64,000 nt of DNA from Bretschneidera sinensis. Taxonomy: Eukaryota > Streptophyta > Magnoliopsida > Brassicales > Akaniaceae. Shown here in pieces: positions 10,880 through 22,397 of the stretch. The stretch lies in NCBI GenBank assembly GCA_023935145.1, contig CM043699.1, positions 112,139,036 through 112,203,035 of the forward strand. The letters run 5' to 3'. The notes under the pieces are model-generated. The model was not told where the DNA came from and made no database searches. It was given only the letters and a program-made list of their open reading frames with translations. Within the stretch, counting starts at the first letter, position 1; every line of letters begins with the position of its first letter. The position numbers were made by a program, and so were the translations under genes.

Positions 10880-12580
10880 GATGGTTCTGAATAGAGAAAG
10901 CCAAGCTCTTTCCCTAGAGGAATGTGACCACCTTGAGCGCAGTATGAAAAAGATGAAGCAAGTGCATGGGGGATGGAAGCGATCTCATCCAAGACCCAGA
11001 TCAGGTGATGGATGAGGATATAGGGGAGGAGCCTTCTTTGTCGGTGGTACCAGCCTCCCTATGGGACAAGTGGAGGAGTAAGGCCAATCCAATAAAAAAC
11101 GCTCATTCTGGGACACCCTTCTGAACTGAGATTTTGGTATTAATTCGAATGGCCAAGAGTCTGACGATGGAAAGGAGATGTTTGATGATTAGATGGAAGA
11201 TAGTGGGGAAGGGATTTCCATAGTGCGGTTCACGAAAGATCAAAAAAAGGAACAAAGACGGCCTTTCCGACGATCCCTCATCGTTAAGCTTCTGGGGAGG
11301 AATGTTGGGTACTCAACTCTGGTCTCTGAAGCCATTAATCTCTGGAAGCCTATGGATGACTACGAGGCAATTGATCTAGGACAAGGTTTTTTCCTCTTTA
11401 AGTTTACACTTTTTGAAGATGTGGATAATATTCTAATGGGGGTCCTTACGTTATCTTTAAGCACTACTTGATGGCACAACGTTAGTATCCTAACTTTCAA
11501 CCTACTACAACAATTCTACTACAACAGTTCTATCCAAGCCGCATACATGGATTTGTTTTACTTAGTTGCCAATAGAGTTATATGACGAAGATTCTCTCTG
11601 GACCGTAGTCCAAAAGGTTAGGAGATCACTTAAGACAGACAGAACCACGGCCCTCACGGAGAGGGGTCGGTATGCTCATATTGGAGTAGAACTTGATCTT
11701 GGAAAGCCGCTAGTATCCAAGATCAAGATTGGGTGAATTATACAACGGGTCAAGTATGAAAAAATCCATGTGATTTGCTTCCATTGTGGAATGTTAGGGC
11801 ATAGGAAGGATGGGTGTTGCCTAAAGCATGGAGATAAAGAGTCGCCTAAGCAAAAATAGAGCTCGAAGCCGACTGAATAACAACCAAAAAAGCTTGATAG
11901 TTCCTAGACTCAAGAGGCGTTGAGGAGGCAGTTCAGAGACTGGATGTTCGTTTTGCGCAAAAGACAGCGATACACCATGGCGAGAAATCTAGGAAAGGAT
12001 AGGCATCCCACTGAGTATGAAACTCAGAACCAATATGGAGTCTTGAAGGAACGGGACACTAAGTCAAAACTGTTGCATCAGGTTGAATTTTAAAAAGAGT
12101 CTTCTGTTCACACTCAAAGACCCGTGATAGATCTGGTTCCTGTTAGCAAGCTGGCCTAGCCTACTCGGCCCATGCAGCGTAAAACTACCAGAAAGTCTCT
12201 TTTACAAGCTTTACAGGTCGCGGGTCACAGCTAATGATGAACCTAACAGGGAACCCCACAAAGCCTATTGCACTTTGCCTAGAGGGACCTACCCTTCCTT
12301 GGCTGGTAGTAAGAGACTTCAATGATTTTGCTTCTGTACATGAAAAGCAGAAAGGCACGACCTCAGTGAATTTGGGAACAGAGGTCCGCAATTCACCTGG
12401 TACAATGGTAGACGAGTTGGAATCACGGTTTGAACGTCTTGACAGAGCAATGGCTAATGTGGATTGGAAACTGAAATTTCTTAATTTTGAGGTTTAGGTC
12501 CTTCCCGGGTGTGCTTCTGATCATCGTCCCATTCGCATCAGAGTTATTGGTAACGGTTATAATCTGTCCTCAAGGAAGTC
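10880..12580 (+). pseudogene. LINE (non-LTR retrotransposon) fragment: ORF1 and partial endonuclease
   Basis: ORF1 carries a DUF4283-type gag domain at 11193-11460 (LIVKLLGRNVGYSTL, then FFLFKF), with a one-base loss in the GGPYVIF motif near 11441 that shifts the frame. A zf-CCHC_4 knuckle follows near 11780-11825, CFHCGMLGHRKDGC. Endonuclease remnants are at 12290-12585: WLVVRDFNDF, ESRFERLDRAMANVDW and a SDHRPI motif. The span between the first two is shortened compared with usual endonucleases. Stops are numerous. No reverse transcriptase is present: the sequence runs straight into the primer-binding-site complement of a small LTR element at 12587. A LINE cut off at its 3' side is unusual and suggests later rearrangement. 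Confidence 0.75.
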
Positions 12581-12586
12581 ATTTAG

Positions 12587-12922
12587 GCTCTGATACCAAA
12601 ATTGATGTCGAACAAACAAGAGAAAGAAACCAAGCAGACTTGGAGATTGGAACAGAAAACCAGGCTACTCTGGGGAAGAAGAAAACTGATCTCACTGTAT
12701 TTTATTTAATATCGAAGTCCCTCTCCAATGTAATATAATCAGATACTTATACTAGAAAATAAGCTAACCCTAGTAAGGACTCTGCAAATAAGAGGACTCT
12801 AAAATAAATAATAAAAATAATTATTAAGACTAAGACTAAGGCTAAGCCTATGCCCAAGATATCTTACGGGTGCCCCTCGAATAGGTTCGGGTCAAGCTTT
12901 GTTGGGTCTGGTCTCCATCACA
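12587..12922 (-). mobile_element. Small LTR with adjacent primer-binding site
   Basis: The plus strand reads GCTCTGATACCA at 12587-12598, the complement of the initiator-Met tRNA primer site TGGTATCAGAGC. It then reads TGATGTCGAACAAAC from 12603. On the minus strand the LTR would start TGTGATGG at 12922 and end CGACATCA at 12603, about 320 bp, with TG...CA ends. Its ends resemble those of the short LTR elements at 24918-25451 and 63810-64000, so it belongs to the same broad family. The internal region beyond the primer site is missing and LINE sequence is found there instead. The unit 2 copy is 38761-39096. Confidence 0.55.
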
Positions 12923-12952
12923 CACCTAAGAGTATATTCAAGAAAAAAAAAA

Positions 12953-14011
12953 TTACTTCTTGATCCTCTTCTCAAACTCACAAGCATCCCTCATTTTTAA
13001 GTCCACAAAACAATTAACCATCGCTTCCTCATCAACCTTCCAAACCAAGCCTAAATTTTTTCCTCTGTATTTTCCACTAACTAATTACTAGACCCAAGAA
13101 CAGTATCATCACATATATAGGCCTTGAACAAACTCACGAATAAGATAAATATGTACCCCTTCACACACAACTCGCACATTTAGTCCATAACTAGGCCCAT
13201 CTTACCCAACTTCTTCAATAATAGTTGATTTTTAAATTGAATCAAATTCCTTAGGACTAGGAGAATTTAGTGGCATTTGTCAGTTGACATTTTCTTGGCC
13301 TTTGAAAGGCTATTTTGCATTACCTCTACCTCCAAGGCATTAGTATTCTCATTAAAAGAACTTTCTCTTCCCTATGGCAATTGTTATCATCCACAGCAAG
13401 CCCCAATTTATGCCTAGAAGTTTCCCCAAAAACTAGTGATCTCCTACCTGGGTTGGTACTTAGATTTCTTGCCCCATCGTAAGAAGCTAGCTTGACCACC
13501 AAATATTTTCCCACAAATCTAAAACCGTTGAGATTCTTAAAACTCTTAATACATCTTATCTTTTTTAAAAACGAACAAAGCCAAAAGAATCACTCCTTCC
13601 TTTTCATCTCTTATTCGAAACATGAACATCCCCAACTCTTCCCACCACTTGAAACAATTTCCATAAATCATGAAAAGTTGCTGTTGGATTGAGATGATCA
13701 ATAAAAAGCGAAGTCAAATTCCTGAGGCCCTGCTGACGTTGAAGTTTGATACCCTCATTGGCTAGCTTAACTTCAAGTTTATGACCCATGAGGATTTGGC
13801 CATTAACATTCCTAATGGCTGTCAGTGCCTCTTTTAAATACCAAGATTTAACAAAGCCAAATCTATCCCTTCTATTTGCCATAGAATTTTTTGAGATAAA
13901 TACATTCCTAACTCAGTCATATTCACTAAAAATATCTTCAATCATTTGAAACTCAGTTGTTGTACTTATATGATCAACAAAAACGGAGACTAGCTTTTCT
14001 TTATGAACCAT
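12953..14011 (-). pseudogene. Protein with two RNA-recognition motifs, broken by stops (unit 1 copy)
   Basis: From an ATG at 14011 the minus strand encodes a first RRM, with VSVFVDHIS as RNP2 and RFGFVKSWY as RNP1. A linker follows, then a second RRM with SLFIDHLNP as RNP2 and SFGFVRF as RNP1. The C-terminal part reads GKYLVVKLASYDGARN and ends KRIKK at 12953. Damage: TGA inside the first RRM (after SEYD), TGA after SNKR, and a frameshift in a run of T/A near 13570. The arrangement fits ORF1 of some plant LINEs or an RRM protein captured by a retroelement. No splice sites are needed, which favours a retro-origin. The leader at 14020-14400 is GC-richer than its surroundings. The same lesions occur at 39127-40187, so they predate the 26-kb duplication. 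Confidence 0.6.
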
Positions 14012-14399
14012 CATTAATTGTCAGATGACTGAAGATGCACTTAAAAGAACAGATATTTAGAGAAAAAATATATTTTCTCATAAGTAGGAACAAATTTGAA
14101 CGCTCAACAATACTAGAGCATTTGATTCCTACAGTTGCACCTTTTTAGATCCTATCGATTACAGAGCAGTTCTACAATCGAACAGTTTAGCTGAAAGAAA
14201 ACCTTGACGAGAGAGCAACAAAGGTTAACTTGGAGACTAACCAACAAATCAATGATGCAAGAGATACCTCGGTTCATGAGTTCGCTAGCCTCTGGCTACG
14301 ATGACGTTGCGCTAAACCTCGTGGCTTGGCTAGGTTTCTGGCAGAAGAAACCCTAAAGACAATTCTTTTCTTTTCGGTCATTTTGTCCTATATACTCTC

Positions 14400-17300
14400 A
14401 AACCCCAGCCCATTAGGAAGTAATTTTTATATAAACTTAGCCTATCAGGAAATCGATACTAAATTTAGTTAATGGCACATATATAAAAAAATTTCGTAAA
14501 ATGGTTTTTATTTCATAAAAATAGAAAATAAGCTAAAACACTCCGAAGATACAAATTTTTAGAAGAAAAAATCAAGAATTAAAAATAAATCCTAAAAACC
14601 CTGAATTTATCTTCAAATGCAAAAGCTCCACAGCTGATTTATCATAATTTCAAAAATTGAAACTATAGCTAAGACAATTGATGATGTACCCAATAATTTC
14701 TTACTAAATTGTGATGAGGACACGTTTTTGTCTGGAAATTTGATTTAACATGTCAAGAGCTGAGAAAATCAAACTATATTAATCCTATTGTCTCAAGAGG
14801 AGAGTGATCAATTGGTATTCTCATTATCTCATATACCCAATTGCTTAATTAGTTTTAATTTAGTGGTTAGAGAGAGGAGAGCTAAAACGAACAGAAATGT
14901 GGTAGCGATTGCAGTAATAACAATAATAGTAACGTTCAACATAGGCCTCAGTTCTGTGATATTGCAAAGAAATGGAGCATGAAGCTGTAGAAATTATGGA
15001 AGAAGCCAATCTAATAAGGAAGCTAGAAACCAAAAAAAAAACACTAGAGATGATTGTAGAGAAACCATTCAGTAGTCAGGGGCAGTTTCAATTCTGTTAC
15101 TTTGTTAGTTAGTTGGTTACTAGTTTGTCAAACAGGTAGAGATTGTGGAGTTGTTAAAGGAGATTCGTCGCTATGTTGAAGACCTATAAATAATTGCTAC
15201 CTTCATTCTTGTAATGCATTTAAAGATATGGGTTTGAATTGGAGATAAGAGAGAAGTGAAATATATGAGAGGAGGGTGATGATTAGGATCTGAAGATGGA
15301 AGACCTTGAGTTGTAGAGTCTTGCATTCATGGCTATGTTTCTTGCTCATTTATGTTCCTCTCTCTCTCAGCTCTCTTCTGCTTAGGATATGATTATTTAA
15401 TTCACGACAGAAAAAAAATACTAATAAAGGCTTCATGTTAAGGATGTATTGGTAAGAGTTGAGTTCAAAGGCATGTTCCGGATCAAAGATTGGAATGGCT
15501 AGCCATATCAGGTTGAAGAGGGTGAGAGAGGAGATGGAGAATAAAGGATTATATCACCTTTTTAATTCAATTAAATACAAGTGTATTTTGACAATTAAAA
15601 GAAATTTCCTCTGGCATTAGCTCTAGAAATATCGTCACCCAGATAGATACATGTTTTATTTAGTCTTTTAAAAAATTTAAAAATGAAATTTGCCTTTTTT
15701 GTTTATTGTTTTATAAATTGAGTCCAAGGTTATTTTGATAATTTTCTCATTTTTTGGTTTGTTGCCATTGTTGCCTTAAAGAAGAGTTTAGGTGCTTTTT
15801 TAAGATCTTTAGCCTTGCTTCTTGTAACATATGAATAAAGATCACGGATAGCAGACTTCTGCACCATACACATGCATCAAGTCTTTCGAAGCTCAAGTCG
15901 TAATTTTTTTGAATTTTTCGGAAACTCGAGTAGTAAAGACAAGAACATAAATAGAAAATGAGAAAGTCTCGCAGTTGTACATCCTGATTGATGGAGACCG
16001 CAAATGGACAACTGTGGTGTATATCCATACAGTCCCCCTATTGCCACTCACATGTGTGTGTGTGTGTTTGTATGTATATATTTGGTGCCATTACGTTTTA
16101 TGGCATCGAAAAATAAATACGTTTGATTGTAATTTTGGTAATATGGGTGGTGGTAGTATGTGTTATATTTGGTGGTAAATTTAGTAAGAGTTTACCATCA
16201 ACTGAAGTATAATCAAATGTAATCAATTATTTGAGATGATTTTGGTCCTTCAAAAAATACGTTGTGAGTTTTGCATGCGGATTGGATCTTTAGTGAAGCC
16301 TTTGTTGGCCTTTATGATTTGAAACAGTGATAAATTTTTGTATCATTTCCTTTCTTTTATTTCTATTGTTACAATCGCATGATTTTTGTGTAGTATTATG
16401 GATATATCATCTTAGTATTCAGAGCAATTCTTGCGTAGGATCGGTTTTATTAGGCTCTTCAAAATTCTTTTAATCATATTATACCACAATATATTATTTT
16501 ATCTTTTATTTTATATTTTTAATAAGATGTACGCAATGTGATTGAAGGGGTTCTAAATAGACCATATCAAATCCTACACAAGAATTTTTCCTCAATTCGG
16601 AATGTTGTTTCGTTTCATCAAGACCATGGAACGTAGTTGGGAGGCCCATAGCCTACGTTATCCTCTTTTTCTTCTATAAAATGTTTGCTGCACTTTATGT
16701 GGTATAGGAGATGAAGCGATATTTTTCATTGTCTATCACAAGGAACTTAAGACGTGTGTGGAGATGGTTTTACTTAACATCATGTCAATAAAAAAAAAAA
16801 ATCGGTGGAAGTTTTACTGATAATTGTTAAAAAAGTTATTGATAATATCCCGTATTCAGTTTATAATTTCTATTTCAACAAAGATTTAGAGACCAAAAAT
16901 ACATAAATTTTCATGAAATTTTCAATGGTTATTCAAATTTCAACTTTGATTTAAAAAAAGGTAAGAATACGTCATCATCAATTTCTCAAAATGTATTCAA
17001 TTGTGAAATTAAATTGGTGAAAAAAATTAAAATCCAAAAAAAAGGTAAGAATACATCATCATCAATTTCTGAAAATTTAATTCATAGATAATTTTCTAAA
17101 ATGATTTGAAATATTGATTTCATATTGGAATACCCAAAAATCCGAAACTTCAAAAATTTTGTTGAACTTATTATCCTTGCCCTCATGTCATTAGCAATAG
17201 GTTAGGATACGTGATATAAGGATTTGACAAACCTTTTATAAAATCATGAATTGTATAATCTTATCAATGAAATCCATCTCTTATGTTTCGTTTCATGGCT

Positions 17301-17845
17301 GTGTGAATTTTTTTAGTAGGATAGCAGTATGAATGTAAATTTTATCAATATGGATATGATTGTTTTTAGATATTTTTAATTGATGATACCCATGGTAAAA
17401 GAGTATGTCATATCATTTCAAAATTGAGCCAATAATTATTGTTAAGTCACATCTTCAGGAACTCATTAGCAACACCTAAGTAAAATAAATGACGTGACAT
17501 AAACATAATCGTAAATTTAACTTTAAAACAACGTAACACAATATTTTGCATGGCATCACCAACTACATAGAATAAAAGTAAAAATGATTCAAATCCTATC
17601 AAATATGAGATTGATAGAAATATTATTGAGATTGGACGTGAATGGCTTGTCTTTGACCCGCTCGAAAAAGGAATTTAATAAAATTCGTGTAAGTTGATAT
17701 GTAATACCACTTTATTGTTAAGAAAAGAGATACAAATATAGGTAATTACAAAAAAATTAGACTTAGCGACTCCAACATGGCTACATGCCTTGATGTCCAC
17801 TTGTGTTATAAAAATTGAGTGTCGTTTTTTTCACGGGATATAAAT
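14400..17845. other. AT-rich intergenic stretch, no supported gene
   Basis: Several ORFs of 60-93 codons occur (for example 14788-14982 and 15747-16028) but none shows domains, and they break at neighbouring indels. At about 15080-15280 the text (TTAGTTAGTTGGTTAC, then CCTATAAATAATTGC, then a TTGTAATGC word) has the look of an old Copia LTR with a TATA box, but I could not define its ends. A (GT)n microsatellite with (TA)n lies at 16050-16082. Two related A-rich blocks at 16965 and 17035 are a copy-specific repeat (see findings). Confidence 0.5.
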
Positions 17846-17849
17846 CTAC

Positions 17850-18770
17850 TTCCAAGGAAAACTATTTGTAAAAAAAACTTTCAAGAAATGAAAATATAAA
17901 TACAAGATAAAACAATAAATCAAGAACAAACAAGAACAATAAATACAAGTTTGCACGAAATTAAAAATTGAAGAGACAAGAGCGTGCAGACTCGATTTAT
18001 AGTGGTTCGAGAATATTGGAATCACTCCCGACCCTACATCCACTCTCTTGAAGGCTCCTCCTTAAAGGTTTCATTAAATCAAACAAGCAACCTTTAAAGT
18101 ATGTTGCTCAAACTTTTATAAGTTTCTCTTACAAAGAAATTTTCACTCAAGTGTTTAACACCTAAACACTCACAAGAGTTGCACCAACTCTTTCTCTTAC
18201 AAGATGCAAATTAGTGAGATGATTTTGGTACAAAAGAGAGAATGTAACTAATGCTTACAACTCAAAGATTTTCTCTCACAAGAACAAAGTTTAAGAATGG
18301 CTCAATAATTAATTTTGAAAGCTTTGAAGAGTAGTAAATGAGCTCTTGATGAAATTGAATGCTCTAGTTGGTTAGAAATGCTCATTTATAATGGATATTT
18401 ATAGTCCTAACTCCAATTAGCCATTAGAGATACTAAATGATCGTTTGGTGCATTTAATGCTTTGTCCCGCGCCTCAAAATTGAAATATAACCGTTATAAC
18501 TGAGCATACAATCTCGACTCTAGCTTTGTCTCCATCAATTTTTTTCTTCATAACTTGAAAAAGAAAGGCATCAAGTAAAGTGATAGTCGATTGTAAGTGT
18601 TGCCCAATCGACTTTGAAAACCTTGTTACTTTCAACCTAGTCAACTGTGCCAACCTTGCAGTCGATTGTAGCCGACCATGGCTGCAACTGGCTTTGAGAC
18701 CCGAGAGGATAATTGGTGAATTATACTTAATAATGTATTTTTCTTTTTTTTGTTTGAAACAATAAGCACA
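17850..18770 (-). mobile_element. Decayed Sirevirus-type solo LTR
   Basis: The block GCAGACTCGATTTATAGTGGTTCG, then CCCGACCCTACATCCACTCT (17986-18046), matches GCAAACTCAGTTTATAGTGG... and CCGACCCTACGTCCACTCT in the intact Sirevirus LTRs, at the expected distance from the end. A TATA-like CTATAAATAT lies on the minus strand near 18395-18405, and AGTCGATTG words lie beyond it at 18585-18680. This is the same layout as in the younger LTRs. Both outer ends are worn and no internal region is attached. The unit 2 counterpart is about 44017-44937. Confidence 0.6.
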
Positions 18771-18969
18771 CATGCATGATAATTACTTACGCTTTAAACG
18801 AAGCAAGTTAACATTTTTCCTTCTATTATTTAACTAAAAAGTAAACTGACTGTTTGTGATATCTAAAGATAAATGAAAACAAAATTTAGCAATTTATAAG
18901 AATATAATATAAAGTACAAGCAGGCCAATACGCAGGCAGAGAGCTCAAAGAAACTGTGAAGGTGAAATC

Positions 18970-19853
18970 CAACCAGCAGGCACAAAATCAAATGGCATAG
19001 AATTGTCGAGCAAATCAGATGTGGTATTCTTCTCTTCAAAATCTTCGAATGAAAAATAATAGTCTGACAGCTCCGGCACCCCACCATTAGTTATATCCAT
19101 TGAAAAATTACCTTGTCCGACATCTCCAATCATCTTGAGATCCACTGCAGGAGGAAGGAGCATCTGCTGCTCATCATACATAGGTTGAGATTGCGACTGA
19201 TCAACAAAGAATCCAGAGTGTGAAACTTGGCTGCCATCTGCTGCATAATTATTGTTTTGCAGGGTGGAATTGGAAATGACAGAATTACTGTTGATGTCTG
19301 TGTAACAAGAGAGTGGAGGAAAGTCTTGACCTGCAAACTGTGGCTTGAGAATTTTGCAAATGATCAACATTAAACCCAGATGGTGAAACTTGTTATCTAT
19401 TGCATAATTATGGTTTTGCAGGGTGCAACTGGAAACGAAAAAGTTACTATTGATGTTTCTGTGATAAGCGAGTGGAGAAGAGTCTTGACCTGCAAACTGT
19501 GGCTTGGGGAGAGGTTGAGAATTTTGCAAATGATCAACATTGAACCCAGGCATGGTGAAATTGGAAACGACAAAGTTACCATTGATGTTTCTGTGATAAG
19601 GGAGTGGAGAAGAGTCTTGACCTGCAAACTGTGGCTTGGAGAGAGGTTGAGAATTTTGCAAATGATCAGCATTGAACCTAAGGTGTGAAACTTGGTTGTT
19701 ATCTATTGTATAATTACTGTTTGGAAAAGTAAAATTGGGAAGGATAGAGTTACTATTGATGTCTATGTGATAAGGGAGTGGAGGAGAGTTACTCTCTTTT
19801 TCCTCCGTTTTATTTCCCTTATTGTATACCTTACACAAAACCCAGTCATCCAA
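18970..19853 (-). repeat. In-frame ~132-159-bp repeats in NAC exon 3
   Basis: The plus-strand word AGTCTTGACCTGCAAACTGT recurs at 19322, 19481 and 19613, with a related unit ending near 19790. Spacing is 159 and 132 bp. Each unit encodes HLQNSQPL, then KPQFAGQD, then PLPYHRNIN-like segments. The unit at 19322 lacks about 11 bp and 4 bp relative to the copy at 1-480; together that is 15 bp, so the frame is shifted locally and then restored. Confidence 0.75.
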
Positions 19854-19972
19854 CTGCACACATGCAAAAGAAATCATGAAATTTAGTTGTCACTGAAGGA
19901 AATTATCGATAGAACCTTGTACTAGAAAATCTTACCTGGCTACAAATAGGGTATTATATATACATATATATA

Positions 19973-20628
19973 TATATATGCATATATGTATACATGTGTA
20001 TACGTATATGTGTCTATATATATGTGTGTATACGTATATATATTAAATGTGAAAAAAAAAAGTTCTAAATAAGAAAATTTTGAGTGAGAAGAACCATCAA
20101 GAATTGTGAATTTGTACCTTCATGTCATTAGGAGCCCTACTAGTACTTGCAGCACTCTTCATGCATGATCCAGTTGGTCTTTATTGAATCTTTAAAATTC
20201 CCTTCATAGAAAACAAGTGCCTTTCTATACCTGATTGGCGCATTCTTGTTTCCGATAATAGCATCAGCTCCAGTAGCCTTCCAATATCCATTACCAGCTA
20301 TATATATGCATATATGTATACATGTGTATACGTATATGTGTCTATATATATGTGTGTATACGTATATATATTAAATGTGAAAAAAAAAAGTTCTAAATAA
20401 GAAAATTTTGAGTGAGAAGAACCATCAAGAATTGTGAATTTGTACCTTCATGTCATTAGGAGCCCTACTAGTACTTGCAGCACTCTTCATGCATGATCCA
20501 GTTGGTCTTTATTGAATCTTTAAAATTCCCTTCATAGAAAACAAGTGCCTTTCTATACCTGATTGGCGCATTCTTGTTTCCGATAATAGCATCAGCTCCA
20601 GTAGCCTTCCAATATCCATTACCAGCTG
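19973..20628. repeat. 328-bp tandem duplication of NAC exon 2 end and intron (unit 1 only)
   Basis: G19980 aligns with G20308 and T20299 with T20627, a constant offset of 328. The repeat runs from an (AT)n microsatellite in intron 2, through the splice donor, into the GYWKATGAD part of exon 2. Unit 2 has a single copy (about 46175-46493). It therefore arose after the 26-kb duplication, with one breakpoint in the AT tract. It leaves two donors and two exon-2 3' halves. Confidence 0.9.
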
Positions 20629-21299
20629 CACGATTTGGACGATTTCCATTACGGTATTTCCGATCCCTTGGAGTAAAAATATACATTATACTCTCTCCTT
20701 GTGTTTTGAACATTTCTGCATACAACTCAATAAAAAGAAAATAAACATATCTCTAATTAAAGATCATAAAGAAAAATCATATATCTTAACCAGAAATTAT
20801 TTTGTTCAAAAAGAAAAATCATAGTTTTTATGATCCCACATCAAGAAAAAAAATATGAATCATATCCCATCAAAGATTTTTTTTTTTAAAAAAAAATTCT
20901 CTTTTTCAAAGACCACAGAATAGAACCATATAAACACACATAGTAATAAGAAAATTAAAAGAACTAAAGAAAAAAATTACCGAAAAAGGAAATTAAGAGA
21001 GAAATTTGGAGAGAGTAATAAATTAAGTAACCCCATAGCTGTTGAGGATCGTAGTTATAGAGATTGACCTCTCTAATCCTGTTAGGAGGCAAAGGCTTAT
21101 TCAAGACTTTCTTTCTCCATTGCTGTACCCTAGAGGTAGTGATTTCAAATAGTTCTCTTCCTTGGAAGAAAACCGTCGTCCTTGAGGGTTATTTTTCTCC
21201 ATTGCTGCAGCTTCGAAGAAAAGAAAAAAACAAAGGTTTCTCCTTATTGAAAAGCAAAGGGTTTTGATAGGGCTGTGTGACTGGGTATATATAGGTTAT

Positions 21300-22397
21300 G
21301 CATTGGCGTGAGGATAGAATTCTCAGTATCTAAAACCAAATGAGGAGTCCTTTTTCGATTCAAAGTAGAAATGCATGGTGAATTTAAAATCTATGGGTTA
21401 TCAAGTATTTTAGCATAAAAAATATTCTTTTTTATTATTGGTATGATAAAATATAGTTATCTCTTTTCACTTTTATTTTATAAAATAGGATAATTAGATA
21501 TTTTCATATTAAATTTAAGCTTATCAGTATACATATATATATGGGTCGTATCAGATTAAATAGAATAAATAGAATTAGCTTTGACCACAGTTTCTAAAGT
21601 TTCAACATTGATTAACTATCAATTCTCTTATTCTTATGAAAAATTAGGTAATTGTTAAATGAAATATTGTAACATTATTGGAGTAGATTAGCTATTCACA
21701 CTTTTATAGTTAATTTACTCTATAATTATTAATTTCTGTATTTTAATTAAAATACCTATTTAGATATATTGTAGACACAATTAAGTCATGTTAATAGCTT
21801 ACGTCTTGAACAATATTGGAAATCTACAATCTATAATAAGTTCAGTTGTAAAAAAAAAATCTTTATTTAAAAACAAATCAATTTCCTTCTAAGAATTGGA
21901 GAATTTTTTTAAAAATTTGACAAGCTTCTCAATTTTCATCCTCAATTTAACAGAATCTTTGTACAGTCAACTAGCAAAATGCCAGTTGGTTGGGCTTCCT
22001 TTAATTAAAAATCCCCAATGTATATTACGTGATAAGGTGGTCTAAGTATTAGACTATTTTAAAAAAATGAACTCTTTCTCATCAATTTAAGTTTTTTGGA
22101 TAGTCATAACTCAGTTATTTCTTAATATAATATAGGATATAAAAGTTTCAGGTTTTAGTTTCAAGTCCTAAGAATGCCCCCGTTTTCTTTAAAATTTCAT
22201 CAAGTTCTTTGCTCATATTTGGGCTTTCTAAAATTGAGTTCATGTGTAAAGCCTATTAAATCTTCTTCTGGCTTGCACATGAGGAGAAGTTCTTATCTAG
22301 AACAAGTTCATGAAATATATATGGCACAAGACTATATCTCACCATCGAATAGCATGAGAAGAAAAAAAATATATATTTTCTTAATTTTCATCCAATT
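21300..22397. other. AT-rich NAC upstream region, no supported gene
   Basis: Immediately upstream of NAC exon 1 the minus strand has a TATA-like word (complement of GGGTATATATAGG, near 21280), about 80 bp from the ATG. The rest is AT-rich without motifs. The ORF at 22174-22401 overlaps the left part of P2 and shows no domain. Confidence 0.4.

Larger units (their letters stand above)
18945..21202 (-). pseudogene. NAC-domain transcription factor, unit 1 copy, frameshifted
   Basis: NAC proteins are plant nuclear transcription factors. Exon 1 (21032-21202) ends in PLPPNRIREVNLYNYDPQQL, subdomain B; an upstream frameshift makes the ATG frame stop after GERKS and the GFRFHP-like start is degraded. 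Exon 2 (20446-20715) joins in phase through [10 protein letters not shown]. It has [19 protein letters not shown] and GYWKATGAD (subdomains C and D) and KTNWIMHE. There the YRL motif is lost and the frame shifts before [10 protein letters not shown]. Exon 3 (18945-19853) starts LDDWVLCKVYNKG (subdomain E) and holds four to five repeats of about 44 residues, each with PQFAGQDSSPL. It ends PAGWISPSQFL. Exon 3 is open throughout, but exons 1 and 2 are damaged. A 328-bp local duplication also repeats half of exon 2. Confidence 0.8.

Noticed and set aside
15080..15280. Possible Copia LTR
   Set aside because: A TATA-like word and TTAGTTAGTTGG are suggestive, but no second copy, primer site or defined ends were found.
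19397..19672. Alternative frames across NAC exon 3 (both strands)
   Set aside because: They are shadows of the in-frame repeat; the frame starting LDDWVLC is the one that fits the NAC family.
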